Assembly (NCBI GenBank): GCA_964614215.1
Contig: CAZTKP010000011.1
Span: forward strand, 1-29,926
Direction: 5' to 3'
DNA from: CAZTKP01 sp964614215
GTDB lineage: Bacteria > UBP6 > UBA1177
Length of the DNA: 29,926 nt
Shown here: positions 1-7,818 of the stretch, in pieces
Numbering within the stretch: the first letter of the stretch is position 1
Layout: each line of letters begins with the position of its first letter
The notes under the pieces: model-generated
Seen by the model: the letters and a program-made list of their open reading frames with translations, nothing else
Told to the model about the DNA's origin: nothing
Database searches by the model: none
Made by a program: the position numbers and the translations under genes

Positions 1-1150
1 TGTTTGCAAGTTCCCTGTTTCCGTTTGCAAGAAAGTCGATGATTGTTTTATCTTCAGGCAGTTCGGAGCTGCCTTGCGCAAAATATCCGGTTCTGACAGA
101 TGGTGAGACAATGACTTCTCCGCAGTCAGGTGTAAGAGAGCCTGAGATGATTTTAAGGAGTGTGGATTTACCGCAACCATTGGGTCCTGTCACTGCTATT
201 TTTTCACCTCTTTCCACTGAAAAAGAAAAATCCTGAAGAATGAATTTACCGTTAAATGATTTAGATACGTTTTGCAGAATAACAGGAAATTTGACTTTTG
301 ATCCTCCGGAATTTATGTGGACTTTAGTTTTTTTCGCAATGCTTCCTTTCAGTTCGTACATCATCTCACGTTCTTTTTCCAGCCTTGATTCAAGAGCCTT
401 AGCACTGTTCATAAGGTTTCCGGATCTTACTGACTTTATGCTTCCTATGTCATACTGACAGAATCCTCCGTTTTTCTTCATAGATCTTGACGGCTTGAAT
501 CTTTCATTTTTTTCAGCTCTCACTTTTCTGTCAGTAACAGCCTTTTCAAGCATTTTCACTTGCTCTTTTTTATCTTTGTACATTTTCTGGCTGCGGTTTA
601 ACTCATCTGCTCTGAGTTTTTCATAAGTATCGTAATTTCCTTTGTAAATACAGAGAGATCCGTTTTCAATCTCCCAGATTTCATTGACACAGCTGTTAAG
701 TATTGTCCTGTCGTGACTTATCATCACAACTGCCGACGGAATTCGGTTTATCAGTTTTTCAAGCCTTTGAATTCCTTTGATATCAAGATGATTCGTCGGC
801 TCATCAAGCAGAATGACATCAGGTTCACGTGAGATTATTTCCCTGAGTAGGAGTTTAATTTTTTCGCCTCCGCTCAGACTTTCCGCGACATCCTTTCCGA
901 TTGCATTATCAAGCCCTGAATAATCCTGAGGCAGATAAGTTGTAAGATCTCTATCTCTGATAAAGATATTTCCTTCAGATGGTTTGATCATACCGTAAAT
1001 CAGCTTCAGTAGCGTTGTTTTTCCTCCGCCGTTAGGTCCGATTATGCCTATCCTGTCGCCTTGGTTGATAGTGCAGTGGATGTTTTCAAGAATAAAATCA
1101 ATATGTTCAGGATATTTGAAGTATAAGTTGGTGATTTTTACAAGCTGCAT
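1..1150 (-). CDS. ABC-F family ATPase, antibiotic-resistance (ARE)-like, C-terminus cut by window edge
   Basis: Read by translating the minus strand from an ATG at 1150, behind GAGGT five bases upstream; 383 codons lie in the window. There are two ABC domains and no membrane segment. Domain 1 has Walker A GPNGGGKT (38-45), Q-loop Q75, signature LSGGE (92-96), Walker B ILLDE with DEPTNHLD (113-123) and switch H146. A Lys/Glu-rich helical linker (about 175-270) follows. Domain 2 has Walker A GPNGCGKST (322-330) and Q-loop Q359; its signature lies outside the window. ABC-F proteins bind the ribosomal E site and act on translation. Only 16 residues separate the Q-loop from the signature, so the arm insertion of EttA-type housekeeping members is missing. 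That short domain 1 and the long linker resemble Msr/Vga/Lsa/VmlR resistance factors as I remember them. ABC-F is certain; the resistance role is inferred. It has its own promoter and leader. Confidence 0.93.
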   Translation of the reverse strand, partial: MQLVKITNLYFKYPEHIDFILENIHCTINQGDRIGIIGPNGGGKTTLLKLIYGMIKPSEGNIFIRDRDLTTYLPQDYSGLDNAIGKDVAESLSGGEKIKLLLREIISREPDVILLDEPTNHLDIKGIQRLEKLINRIPSAVVMISHDRTILNSCVNEIWEIENGSLCIYKGNYDTYEKLRADELNRSQKMYKDKKEQVKMLEKAVTDRKVRAEKNERFKPSRSMKKNGGFCQYDIGSIKSVRSGNLMNSAKALESRLEKEREMMYELKGSIAKKTKVHINSGGSKVKFPVILQNVSKSFNGKFILQDFSFSVERGEKIAVTGPNGCGKSTLLKIISGSLTPDCGEVIVSPSVRTGYFAQGSSELPEDKTIIDFLANGNRELAN

Positions 1151-1190
1151 ACATTACCTCGAAAAAGATGTTTCTAAACAATAATGAAAG

Positions 1191-1217
1191 GAAAATTTTT
1201 AAGACTTAAATTCTCAT
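1191..1217 (-). promoter_or_regulatory. Leader of the ABC-F gene: three-codon ORF overlapping a hairpin
   Basis: In the transcript leading to the ABC-F start, ATG AGA ATT TAA (1217 down to 1206) would encode Met-Arg-Ile. The mini-ORF lies on the 5' arm of a possible stem: GAGAATTT (1215-1208) pairs with AAATTTTC (1198-1191), eight pairs including one G-U, with a 9-nt loop. Ribosome-protection ABC-F genes are often controlled by short leader peptides and attenuation, which is why I record this. The stem is AU-rich, has no good U-tract after it, and GAGG is eleven bases before the mini-ORF, so the evidence is thin. Confidence 0.25.
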
Positions 1218-1251
1218 CGGATCAGAAACCTCTAATTCAAGATACAGATTG

Positions 1252-1279
1252 ATTTTACATCACTTTTCTGTCATGTCAA
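1252..1279 (-). promoter_or_regulatory. Sigma-70-type promoter for the ABC-F gene
   Basis: On the minus strand TTGACA (1279-1274) is followed after 16 bases by TAAAAT (1257-1252). This is a near-consensus -35/-10 pair in the gap between the lipoprotein stop (1284) and the ABC-F start (1150). It implies a leader of about 95 nt and transcription independent of the upstream lipoprotein genes. Confidence 0.6.
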
Positions 1280-1283
1280 CCTG

Positions 1284-3243
1284 TCAGTAACATTCCCCAA
1301 TTTTCGGTGAATTCTCATCATGAGGATTCATTGGCTGATCGACCCATTCATAATAGGCTTCCTTATCCCAGACGGGAACAAGTTCGCAAAGAGTGATATC
1401 AAATTTGCACGTTTGATACTCTGACGGATTGATTTCAATTTCTTCATCTGTCATGGCAATATCAGTTACAATGGCGTCTCCTTCATAAGATGGATTGTGT
1501 TCCGGTCCAGGAAGAGAACCGTCCCATTTGATCACTGCAATAACTTTCCATTCATCAGGTCTGATCTTAAAATATTTTGTTGTGTCAGAATAGTTGTCCG
1601 CAGGTCTTATGACTTCTCCACCTTGAGTTCTTTCAGGTCTTGCGGCTTCGATACCGTCAATGATAATATCAACTCTGGCATCAACTTCATAGGCTGAGCC
1701 GTCGCCGTTGCAGTCAGGATCTTCAGGATCACAGCACGTATTCCATGTTTTATCTTCAAAATCTGAAGTGCAGTAAGAGTATCCGACAACGACAAGATAC
1801 TGGTCATCAATTATCTTTTTGTCGGGTTTACCGTCACCATCTTTATCTTCAATTGGACCGAGACCTNNNNNNNNNNNNNNNNNNNNNNNNNNNNNNNNNN
1901 NNNNNNNNNNNNNNNNNNNNNNNNNNNNNNNNNNNNNNNNNNNNNNNNNNNNNNNNNNNNNNNNNNGCTTCGGTCTTTGTTCTGAATCCCTGTTTCCATG
2001 TAAGCTGAGCAACAACTCTGGCCTGAGGAATGATTTTTGGAATAACTGTTGCCTGAACAACTTCACTGGTCATATCAGTTTCTTTGTCAACAGTTTCAGC
2101 CTGAATACTGATCTTGTAATGTTCAGTTTTAGTTTTTTCACAGTATTTCTGTCGGCAGATAAGGAAGTTAGAAAGATCCATGAAATAGAACTTATCTTCA
2201 ATATTTGCCGGTTCATCTCCACATTCACTGGTACATTTTTCCTCATCAAAGTCCGGGTTTGCATCAGTGTATTTTTTTGGTGTCACCATCAGACCGGTGA
2301 ACTCTGCTCTTTTAGGATTATCATTGCCGTGATCGGGAAGCCACTGACCTGCTCTGCCGGAACTGTCAGGAAGTTCAACGCGTGATTCTTCACGGAGAGG
2401 TGTCGGAGATTCTATCATTTCCCATTTGTATTTAATGTAGTATTTTTCTTCCCAGTTGGCAAGGCATTTTGTTGGATCTTCGGGATCTGAAACACAGGTT
2501 TCCTTAAGGTTCATTGAAACTTTATCTTTAATGTTTCGGTATGACATCGGTCCGCCTATTGTGAAATCAAATGTCACATGGATTATAGGTTTAGGCGGAG
2601 GAGCTGCAAGTCTTCTGACCATGATCCTGAAACTACCTGAATCTTCAGGACATGTTTCAGAACTGTTCTTTAATGGATCGTTCGAACAGATCTCTATCTG
2701 GAAGTCGCCGCTTTGAGAAACTTTTGCATTGTTTTTAAGAGTTTCCGCTGCTTCTTTGTTATAGCTCAAAAGAATTTTGAAGTGCTTGTTGAGATTCGCA
2801 GCATCAGAATCCTGCGCACATTTTTTAGTTTCAGCTGAAACAGATTCAACAGGACATAAAGATGCAAGAGCTTGATTGTCATTGTTAAAGGTTAAAACAG
2901 CATCATTCCAGCCTTCAGTTACAATTCCTCCGCTTGTTTTGGAAACCTGAAACTTGAAAAGATCTTTTAAGGAGTCTTCTGTGGAACTGCTTAAAAGTTG
3001 ACCGGTCGGATCGAGAAGATTGATCTGAGATATTTCCAGTTCCTTCTTTCCTTTGTTAAAGATCTCAAATTCCTGAGTTATCACATCTGCTGCTTCTGAA
3101 TTATCATCCCACGGATAGTATGGGAAAGTAACTTTATCGGGAGTTGAGGTTATCTGAGGAATATTGGAAGATACGCCACCGTCATCTGTGCAGGAAAGAA
3201 TAAAAATGAGTGAGAATAGAACAATACAATTAAAAAGTTTCAT
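1284..3243 (-). CDS. Lipoprotein with Ig-like anchor domain, interrupted by an assembly gap
   Basis: The start at 3243 follows a GGGGG Shine-Dalgarno 16 bp after the Kelch lipoprotein stop, so the two are probably cotranscribed. The N-terminus is a type II signal with lipobox ILSC (Cys18), then CTDDGG. Residues about 30-105 resemble choice-of-anchor D/ASPM-SPD2-Hydin beta-sandwich domains (FEIFNKGKKELEIS). A Cys-containing region with proline-rich APPPKPIIHV follows. After the gap the reading continues with DKDGDGKPDKKIIDD, a Ca-binding-like Asp loop, and a Cys-rich stretch (CCDPEDPDCNGDG), ending in GECY. The parts before and after the 100 N are in different frames only because the gap length is a placeholder. 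I treat them as one gene; two separate fragments cannot be excluded. The function is unknown, but an envelope-anchored surface protein is likely. Confidence 0.7.
1867..1966. other. Assembly gap of 100 N
   Basis: There are exactly 100 unresolved bases inside the lipoprotein gene. Such a round number is a scaffolding placeholder, so the true length is unknown. Reading both edges in the minus-strand gene shows the missing length should be a multiple of three if the gene is intact, which 100 is not. Confidence 0.99.
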
Positions 3244-3259
3244 CTGTAACCCCCTTAAC

Positions 3260-4972
3260 TTATTTAGGAATGGAAAAAGAGCCGACCTTATAAACGTACT
3301 CGGTGCCGAACAGAAATGCCTGGCCTAGTTCATCCACTGCAACAGGGCCGTTAAGCATTACACCATTTTCGGGATCGCGGTTCTCATCCATAAGTGTGTT
3401 CTGTACGGCGATCTCATAGTACGTTTCCTGTCCGGATACTTTTTTGATCTTTGCTACGAATATCAACTGGTTGTCAGTAGCCTTTGAATCTGTGTCGAGA
3501 TCTCTAGTTCCGCAGTTTACAGCGAATCTGCCGATACCGCTGTTTTCGATCGATCCGATTGTTCCTACCGATGGTCTTGCGCATCTGTAGGGCATAGCAC
3601 TTCTGTCATAGGTCCATTTATCGTCAACCTTGCTTAGTGAGTAGAAATAAGGACTGGCATACATTTCTGAATCGGTTTCATCCTTCAGATATCCTCCTGT
3701 AACAGCAACGATATTTTCAGAACTTTCAAAGTTCTCGATTTTTACAGAGACTGCTGCCGGAGAGATCAATCCTTTCATATAAAGGTTGGCGGAATCTTCA
3801 CCGTTTCTATCTGTAAGTTCAACCACTGAGCTTTTTCCACCGGTGATAACTTCTGCAAAGTTTGAAAGAACAGGGTTTTCACCATTTTCATCAGTTGATC
3901 CGCCGACAATAAGCATTGCAGGAGTGATCTTCCCGTCCTTTTCAGTTGATATATCTGCAATTCCGAAGTTGCATCTTCCTTCCGTAAGAGAGGCGTATTC
4001 TGAGACTGAATTGGAAGATTTATCGACTTTGTAGATCTTTGCACTTGCATTTTCTCCGTTACATCCGCCTACGACATATACGTCACCGTTAATGGAAAGA
4101 GCTCTCGCACCGGTAAGAGGGGAGTCAGACTTGAGTACAGTGTATGTATCTGTTTCAGGATCGTACAGAGTAATGTTTTTGGAATTCTCATCGTTGCCTG
4201 TCTTTCCGAAAGCAAGGACGATCTTACCTGTTGCAGTGCCGTCATCAAGAAGGGCGGTGGCGTGATCTGAAAGTCCGGGTTCCATGTTTGCCGCCACTTT
4301 TGTTGTGAGAGTTTTCATATCAATTATCATTGAGTCGGGCATAAAAGTTTCATAGTCAAAAGAATATCCTCCTGACAGAAAAATGGTGCCGTCTTTTAAT
4401 GCAACAGCGGAGGCACCTTTTGACCCGCAGGAATTAAAATATGTTTTTAACGATGAATCCTCATACTTCATTCTGTTGGAAACAACTCTTGCAAAATCAC
4501 CAGCCGGAGCAAGAAAAATGCTCACAGGAGTTTCAGTGAGATAATTAAAGCCACTGATGCCGCCTGTCATTTTAATACTTCCATTTGAGTTTACAACTTC
4601 AGCATAAAAGCGGTAGAAGGTTTTTTTTATTAGTTTCGGAGAAATTGAGAAATTTCCATTTTCTGCTGAATTATCGGATACAGGAATGACAAAAGTGTTG
4701 TCAAAAAGATATTTTTTCGAAACGTCGTCCGTTGAATATACTGAAAGTTTAACTGTATCGCCTTCAGCAATGCAGTATGTCATGTTGTTCCCATCATCCG
4801 GATGATAACATGCTCCGTCATCAATTGGAAGTTTCAGGTTGATCTGAAATCCGTTTCCGTTGTCATCACCGGATCCGAGATCAAAGTCCAGATCACTGGT
4901 CGTCGTTACAGTACAGGCCGTTGTAAATGTAAAAATCATCCACATCAAAAAGCAGCTTAACGGTTTCTTCAT
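3260..4972 (-). CDS. Kelch-like beta-propeller lipoprotein
   Basis: I chose the ATG at 4972 (570 aa) over an ATG 51 bases upstream because AAAGGAG sits eight bases before it and it opens directly with a signal peptide, MKKPLSCFLMWMIFTFTTAC (lipobox TTAC, Cys20). After an Asp-rich linker and an N-terminal beta domain (about 30-160), the protein carries Kelch/galactose-oxidase-like blades. These are recognisable as repeated GG motifs followed by Tyr/Asp and label-like segments: LSGGYSFDYE, VYVVGGCNGE, LIVGGSTDENGE and VAVTGGYLKDE. Such propellers bind ligands or proteins; no oxidase copper-site residues were identified. It is probably outer-membrane or periplasm anchored. It lies between two other exported-protein genes on the same strand. 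Confidence 0.85.
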   Translation of the reverse strand: MKKPLSCFLMWMIFTFTTACTVTTTSDLDFDLGSGDDNGNGFQINLKLPIDDGACYHPDDGNNMTYCIAEGDTVKLSVYSTDDVSKKYLFDNTFVIPVSDNSAENGNFSISPKLIKKTFYRFYAEVVNSNGSIKMTGGISGFNYLTETPVSIFLAPAGDFARVVSNRMKYEDSSLKTYFNSCGSKGASAVALKDGTIFLSGGYSFDYETFMPDSMIIDMKTLTTKVAANMEPGLSDHATALLDDGTATGKIVLAFGKTGNDENSKNITLYDPETDTYTVLKSDSPLTGARALSINGDVYVVGGCNGENASAKIYKVDKSSNSVSEYASLTEGRCNFGIADISTEKDGKITPAMLIVGGSTDENGENPVLSNFAEVITGGKSSVVELTDRNGEDSANLYMKGLISPAAVSVKIENFESSENIVAVTGGYLKDETDSEMYASPYFYSLSKVDDKWTYDRSAMPYRCARPSVGTIGSIENSGIGRFAVNCGTRDLDTDSKATDNQLIFVAKIKKVSGQETYYEIAVQNTLMDENRDPENGVMLNGPVAVDELGQAFLFGTEYVYKVGSFSIPK

Positions 4973-5062
4973 AAGTGTTTCTCCTTTAACAATACGAGTT
5001 CTTATAAGTGAAAAAGCTATCAAGACCAGTATGTAATTTTGATATAAATAATCAAGTAAAAA

Positions 5063-7168
5063 TTAGGGTGAGAGAGTGCACCCGGACGAATTTTCGGATT
5101 TGTAAGACTCAGTATAGTCTTCATCATCATTATTCTGTTCATTTTTTTCAGATCCTCTGCATTCGAATGCAACTTCTTTGATAACTACAGCCGGGGTTTT
5201 AAGGTCATCGTGATTTATCTGAAAGTGGACTTTATATCCGTTCCCGCAAAAATATTCATCGTATTCGTATTCAGAAGATACTTTTATTTTTAGTTTTACC
5301 TTAACTTTTCCTGATATAGGCAGAGTGCCGGCAAGTGAGATCTTGTTGGTTTGAGTATCTGTACTGATTTTAAGGTCACCGGACTGATCAGTTATCTTTG
5401 CGGGGTCTGAAAGTTCGAATATCAGTGTCGGAAGTTCATCGCTCCAGCCGGAAATATACTCAGGCACAGTAATTGACGGGTTCTTCATATCCATACAGGA
5501 TCGATTCTCAATGTTTATTTCCACAACAGCTGTTTCCTGTGCATAAATAGTGTTTTCAGCACCATCTGTCTCCAAGGATATGGCAGTGTTCTCGTTAAAA
5601 GGTTCGTTGCCGTTATTGTAGTTCTCAAAAGCGATATTTCTCTGATCATCGCTGCTGTAAATTGATAAAAGACAGTTATAAAAGCAGCTTTCTTTTCCCT
5701 GGTCTATTAATGATATAGCGGTTTCATCTCCTGAGGATATTTTCCATGTGCCGTCATAAACGTTTGAAAATGTTTTATCATTACGGTTATCTGAGCATTC
5801 CATTTCCACTTTTTCAACTTCAAGTTCTTCCTCGCCACAGTTGCTTAAAATAAGATTGTTGTTTTTTATATTGTGAACAACTCTTGCAGGGATGATATCT
5901 TTAGGGAACATAAGTCTTTTAGTGATCTCTCCGGGAAGAATTGCACAAGAGTTACGATATGTGTTGTAGCTCGGAGGATTATCCTGAGACAGTTTAGGGA
6001 TGTCTGTGAGAATTGAATCAAGTTCATGTTTTAGAACTTTAACAGTATTGTCAGGAGCTGGGCATAAAGAATTCTCAATAGTTTTTCCAACGGTTATTTC
6101 AGAATAATTCAAACACCTTACTTCGTTGTTGATGCAGCTGTGACTGGTTACAAAATAAACGTAGTCTCCGGGAGGAACGCACTCGTCTATATTAGGTCTA
6201 AGAAGCGTAGTTACTTCGTAGTTTCCGTTTTCAACGATTTTTGCTCGATATACTGCACTTGAGCTCCACCAGCCATCTGAAGAAGGTTCAACAATTACAT
6301 CAGCGCCTGATACTTTAAGCTCGGGGTGTTCGGAGCCGTTTTCCGGGGTTTCATAGTTGTCAGATACATTATAAGATCTGATGACCGGTCTGAAAGGGTC
6401 ATTAGTTTCAGCAAAAACAGTACAGCCGGAAGTATCATCATCTGTTATTCTATATGGATGGTTGGGTTTAACTGTAATCGGGTTTTCGTAGTCTTCAAAA
6501 TAGGTGTTCGATTTTCCGGAACTTTCACAAATAGTCCATAACTTGTAAACAAGGACATCTACGGTGCATGTTCTGATCTGATTTTGCTGAATATATGCTC
6601 TGGGAGGAAGAGGGGCTTCCGGGTTTTTTCCTGAATAATTAAACCTGAAATGCATTGCGGCATCATTTATATGACAGGACATTCCGTATGCTGAATTTGA
6701 AACTGTAAAATCATCGCTCAGGTAACGATAGGATCTCAGTTGAGATAACTCTGCTTCAGAAATTACACCGAAAACTTTTAAATCCTCTGAAGTATCATTT
6801 TTCATGATGTTCCAGTATATGGGAATAGTATCACATCCGCAGTCAAGTCCCTGATCCCAGTTTATTTGGTATTCTCCGTCATGGATGCACCAGTGGTCAA
6901 GGATCATCATTGAATTTTTTTCTTTCTGACTTATTGAAAATGCATCATATACAGGTGTCACAAGATTCTGTTCATTGTAACTTAGCGAGTATAAAGGGCC
7001 TCCACTGTAGTAACCGCTTGTTGTTTTATATGAAAAAGTTCCGTTCTCATTATCATGGTCATAGTTCAAAGCGCCTTCAAGTTGTTCGCATGTATACGTA
7101 TAGTTTGCCTGAACTGTTATCGGTATAACGAAAATTAACATCAATAGAACCCGGAAAGTTCTTTTCAT
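5063..7168 (-). CDS. Large secreted Cys-rich protein of unknown function, ending in a Cys tail
   Basis: 701 aa from an ATG preceded by GGAGGA at the edge of the second gap. A Sec signal peptide (MKRTFRVLLMLIFVIPITVQA) precedes the mature protein NYTYTCEQLEG. More than fifteen Cys residues are scattered through it, suggesting disulphides in the periplasm or outside. Around 425-470 a segment with ARVVHNIKNNNLILSNCGEE resembles an ASH/choice-of-anchor-D beta-sandwich, like part of the lipoprotein at 1284-3243. Near 575-680 is another beta-rich region. The C-terminus is acidic, then SSGCTLSP, with Cys697 five residues from the end. I recognise no enzyme motif. It is the first gene of a same-strand run of three exported proteins. 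Its promoter would lie in the gap. Confidence 0.8.
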   Translation of the reverse strand: MKRTFRVLLMLIFVIPITVQANYTYTCEQLEGALNYDHDNENGTFSYKTTSGYYSGGPLYSLSYNEQNLVTPVYDAFSISQKEKNSMMILDHWCIHDGEYQINWDQGLDCGCDTIPIYWNIMKNDTSEDLKVFGVISEAELSQLRSYRYLSDDFTVSNSAYGMSCHINDAAMHFRFNYSGKNPEAPLPPRAYIQQNQIRTCTVDVLVYKLWTICESSGKSNTYFEDYENPITVKPNHPYRITDDDTSGCTVFAETNDPFRPVIRSYNVSDNYETPENGSEHPELKVSGADVIVEPSSDGWWSSSAVYRAKIVENGNYEVTTLLRPNIDECVPPGDYVYFVTSHSCINNEVRCLNYSEITVGKTIENSLCPAPDNTVKVLKHELDSILTDIPKLSQDNPPSYNTYRNSCAILPGEITKRLMFPKDIIPARVVHNIKNNNLILSNCGEEELEVEKVEMECSDNRNDKTFSNVYDGTWKISSGDETAISLIDQGKESCFYNCLLSIYSSDDQRNIAFENYNNGNEPFNENTAISLETDGAENTIYAQETAVVEINIENRSCMDMKNPSITVPEYISGWSDELPTLIFELSDPAKITDQSGDLKISTDTQTNKISLAGTLPISGKVKVKLKIKVSSEYEYDEYFCGNGYKVHFQINHDDLKTPAVVIKEVAFECRGSEKNEQNNDDEDYTESYKSENSSGCTLSP

Positions 7169-7178
7169 TTTTTCCTCC

Positions 7179-7278
7179 NNNNNNNNNNNNNNNNNNNNNN
7201 NNNNNNNNNNNNNNNNNNNNNNNNNNNNNNNNNNNNNNNNNNNNNNNNNNNNNNNNNNNNNNNNNNNNNNNNNNNNNN
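7179..7278. other. Assembly gap of 100 N
   Basis: The unresolved stretch lies between the divergent secreted-protein gene (start 7168) and fxsA (start 7354). The Shine-Dalgarno of the minus-strand gene touches the gap, so its promoter is missing from the data. The true distance between the genes is unknown and another small gene could be hidden. Confidence 0.99.
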
Positions 7279-7300
7279 TTCAGGAGTGTATCGAAAACGC

Positions 7301-7328
7301 TTGATTTCCTGTGATTCGTGCTTAGATA
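7301..7328 (+). promoter_or_regulatory. Candidate promoter for fxsA
   Basis: TTGATT (7301-7306), 16 bases, TAGATA (7323-7328), about 20 bases before the Shine-Dalgarno of fxsA. It is a reasonable but not perfect sigma-70-type match. Confidence 0.4.
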
Positions 7329-7353
7329 TAAGTGCGTAACACTGGAGGTCATC

Positions 7354-7818
7354 ATGTTTTTTAAGTTGTTTTTTCTTTTTACTTTAGTTCCTGTAATAGA
7401 GCTCTGGCTTCTCATTCGTGTCGGAAGTATTATCGGTTTTTTTCCGACTATAGGAATTGTTGTTCTGACTGGAGTTGTCGGTGCGTGGATGGCAAGAATA
7501 CAGGGGCTTTCTGTTATCAGTGAGCTCAATACTTCTGTTGCTCAGGGCAAGGTTCCCGGGAAAGAGCTTGTGAATGCAGTCCTAGTCTTTGTAGGCGGAG
7601 CTCTGCTTCTGACTCCCGGATTTGTCACTGATATTTTAGGTTTTTCAATGATAATGCCCGGAACAAGAGATATGATCTCAGCTTTTCTTATGAACTATTT
7701 TTCAAAAAAAGTTCAAAGCGGAGATATTAAATTTTCTCATTATTCAACACACGGAAGACGCTCAAAGAGTCAGTACGATGACGGGAAGGTTATTGATGCT
7801 GAAAGAGTGGATGATTAA
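7354..7818 (+). CDS. fxsA: FxsA family membrane protein
   Basis: 154 aa. The ATG at 7354 is preferred because GGAGG lies five bases before it; an upstream in-frame ATG at 7318 has no such site. The sequence is typical of FxsA: a first hydrophobic segment with PVIELWLLIRVG, a second helix GFFPTIGIVVLTGVVGAWMAR, the conserved stretch VAQGKVPGKEL, and a third segment ALLLTPGFVTDILGF. The hydrophilic tail is cytoplasmic and basic/acidic. FxsA is an inner-membrane protein whose overproduction in E. coli relieves F-plasmid exclusion of phage T7; its native role is not settled. Its end overlaps the convergent kinase gene by 4 bp. Confidence 0.93.
   Translation: MFFKLFFLFTLVPVIELWLLIRVGSIIGFFPTIGIVVLTGVVGAWMARIQGLSVISELNTSVAQGKVPGKELVNAVLVFVGGALLLTPGFVTDILGFSMIMPGTRDMISAFLMNYFSKKVQSGDIKFSHYSTHGRRSKSQYDDGKVIDAERVDD

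Noticed and set aside
5026..5062. Small inverted repeat TTGAT-N7-ATCAA between the secreted protein and the Kelch gene as a terminator
   Set aside because: The stem is only five weak pairs and no U-tract follows. Such repeats are expected by chance in AT-rich gaps.
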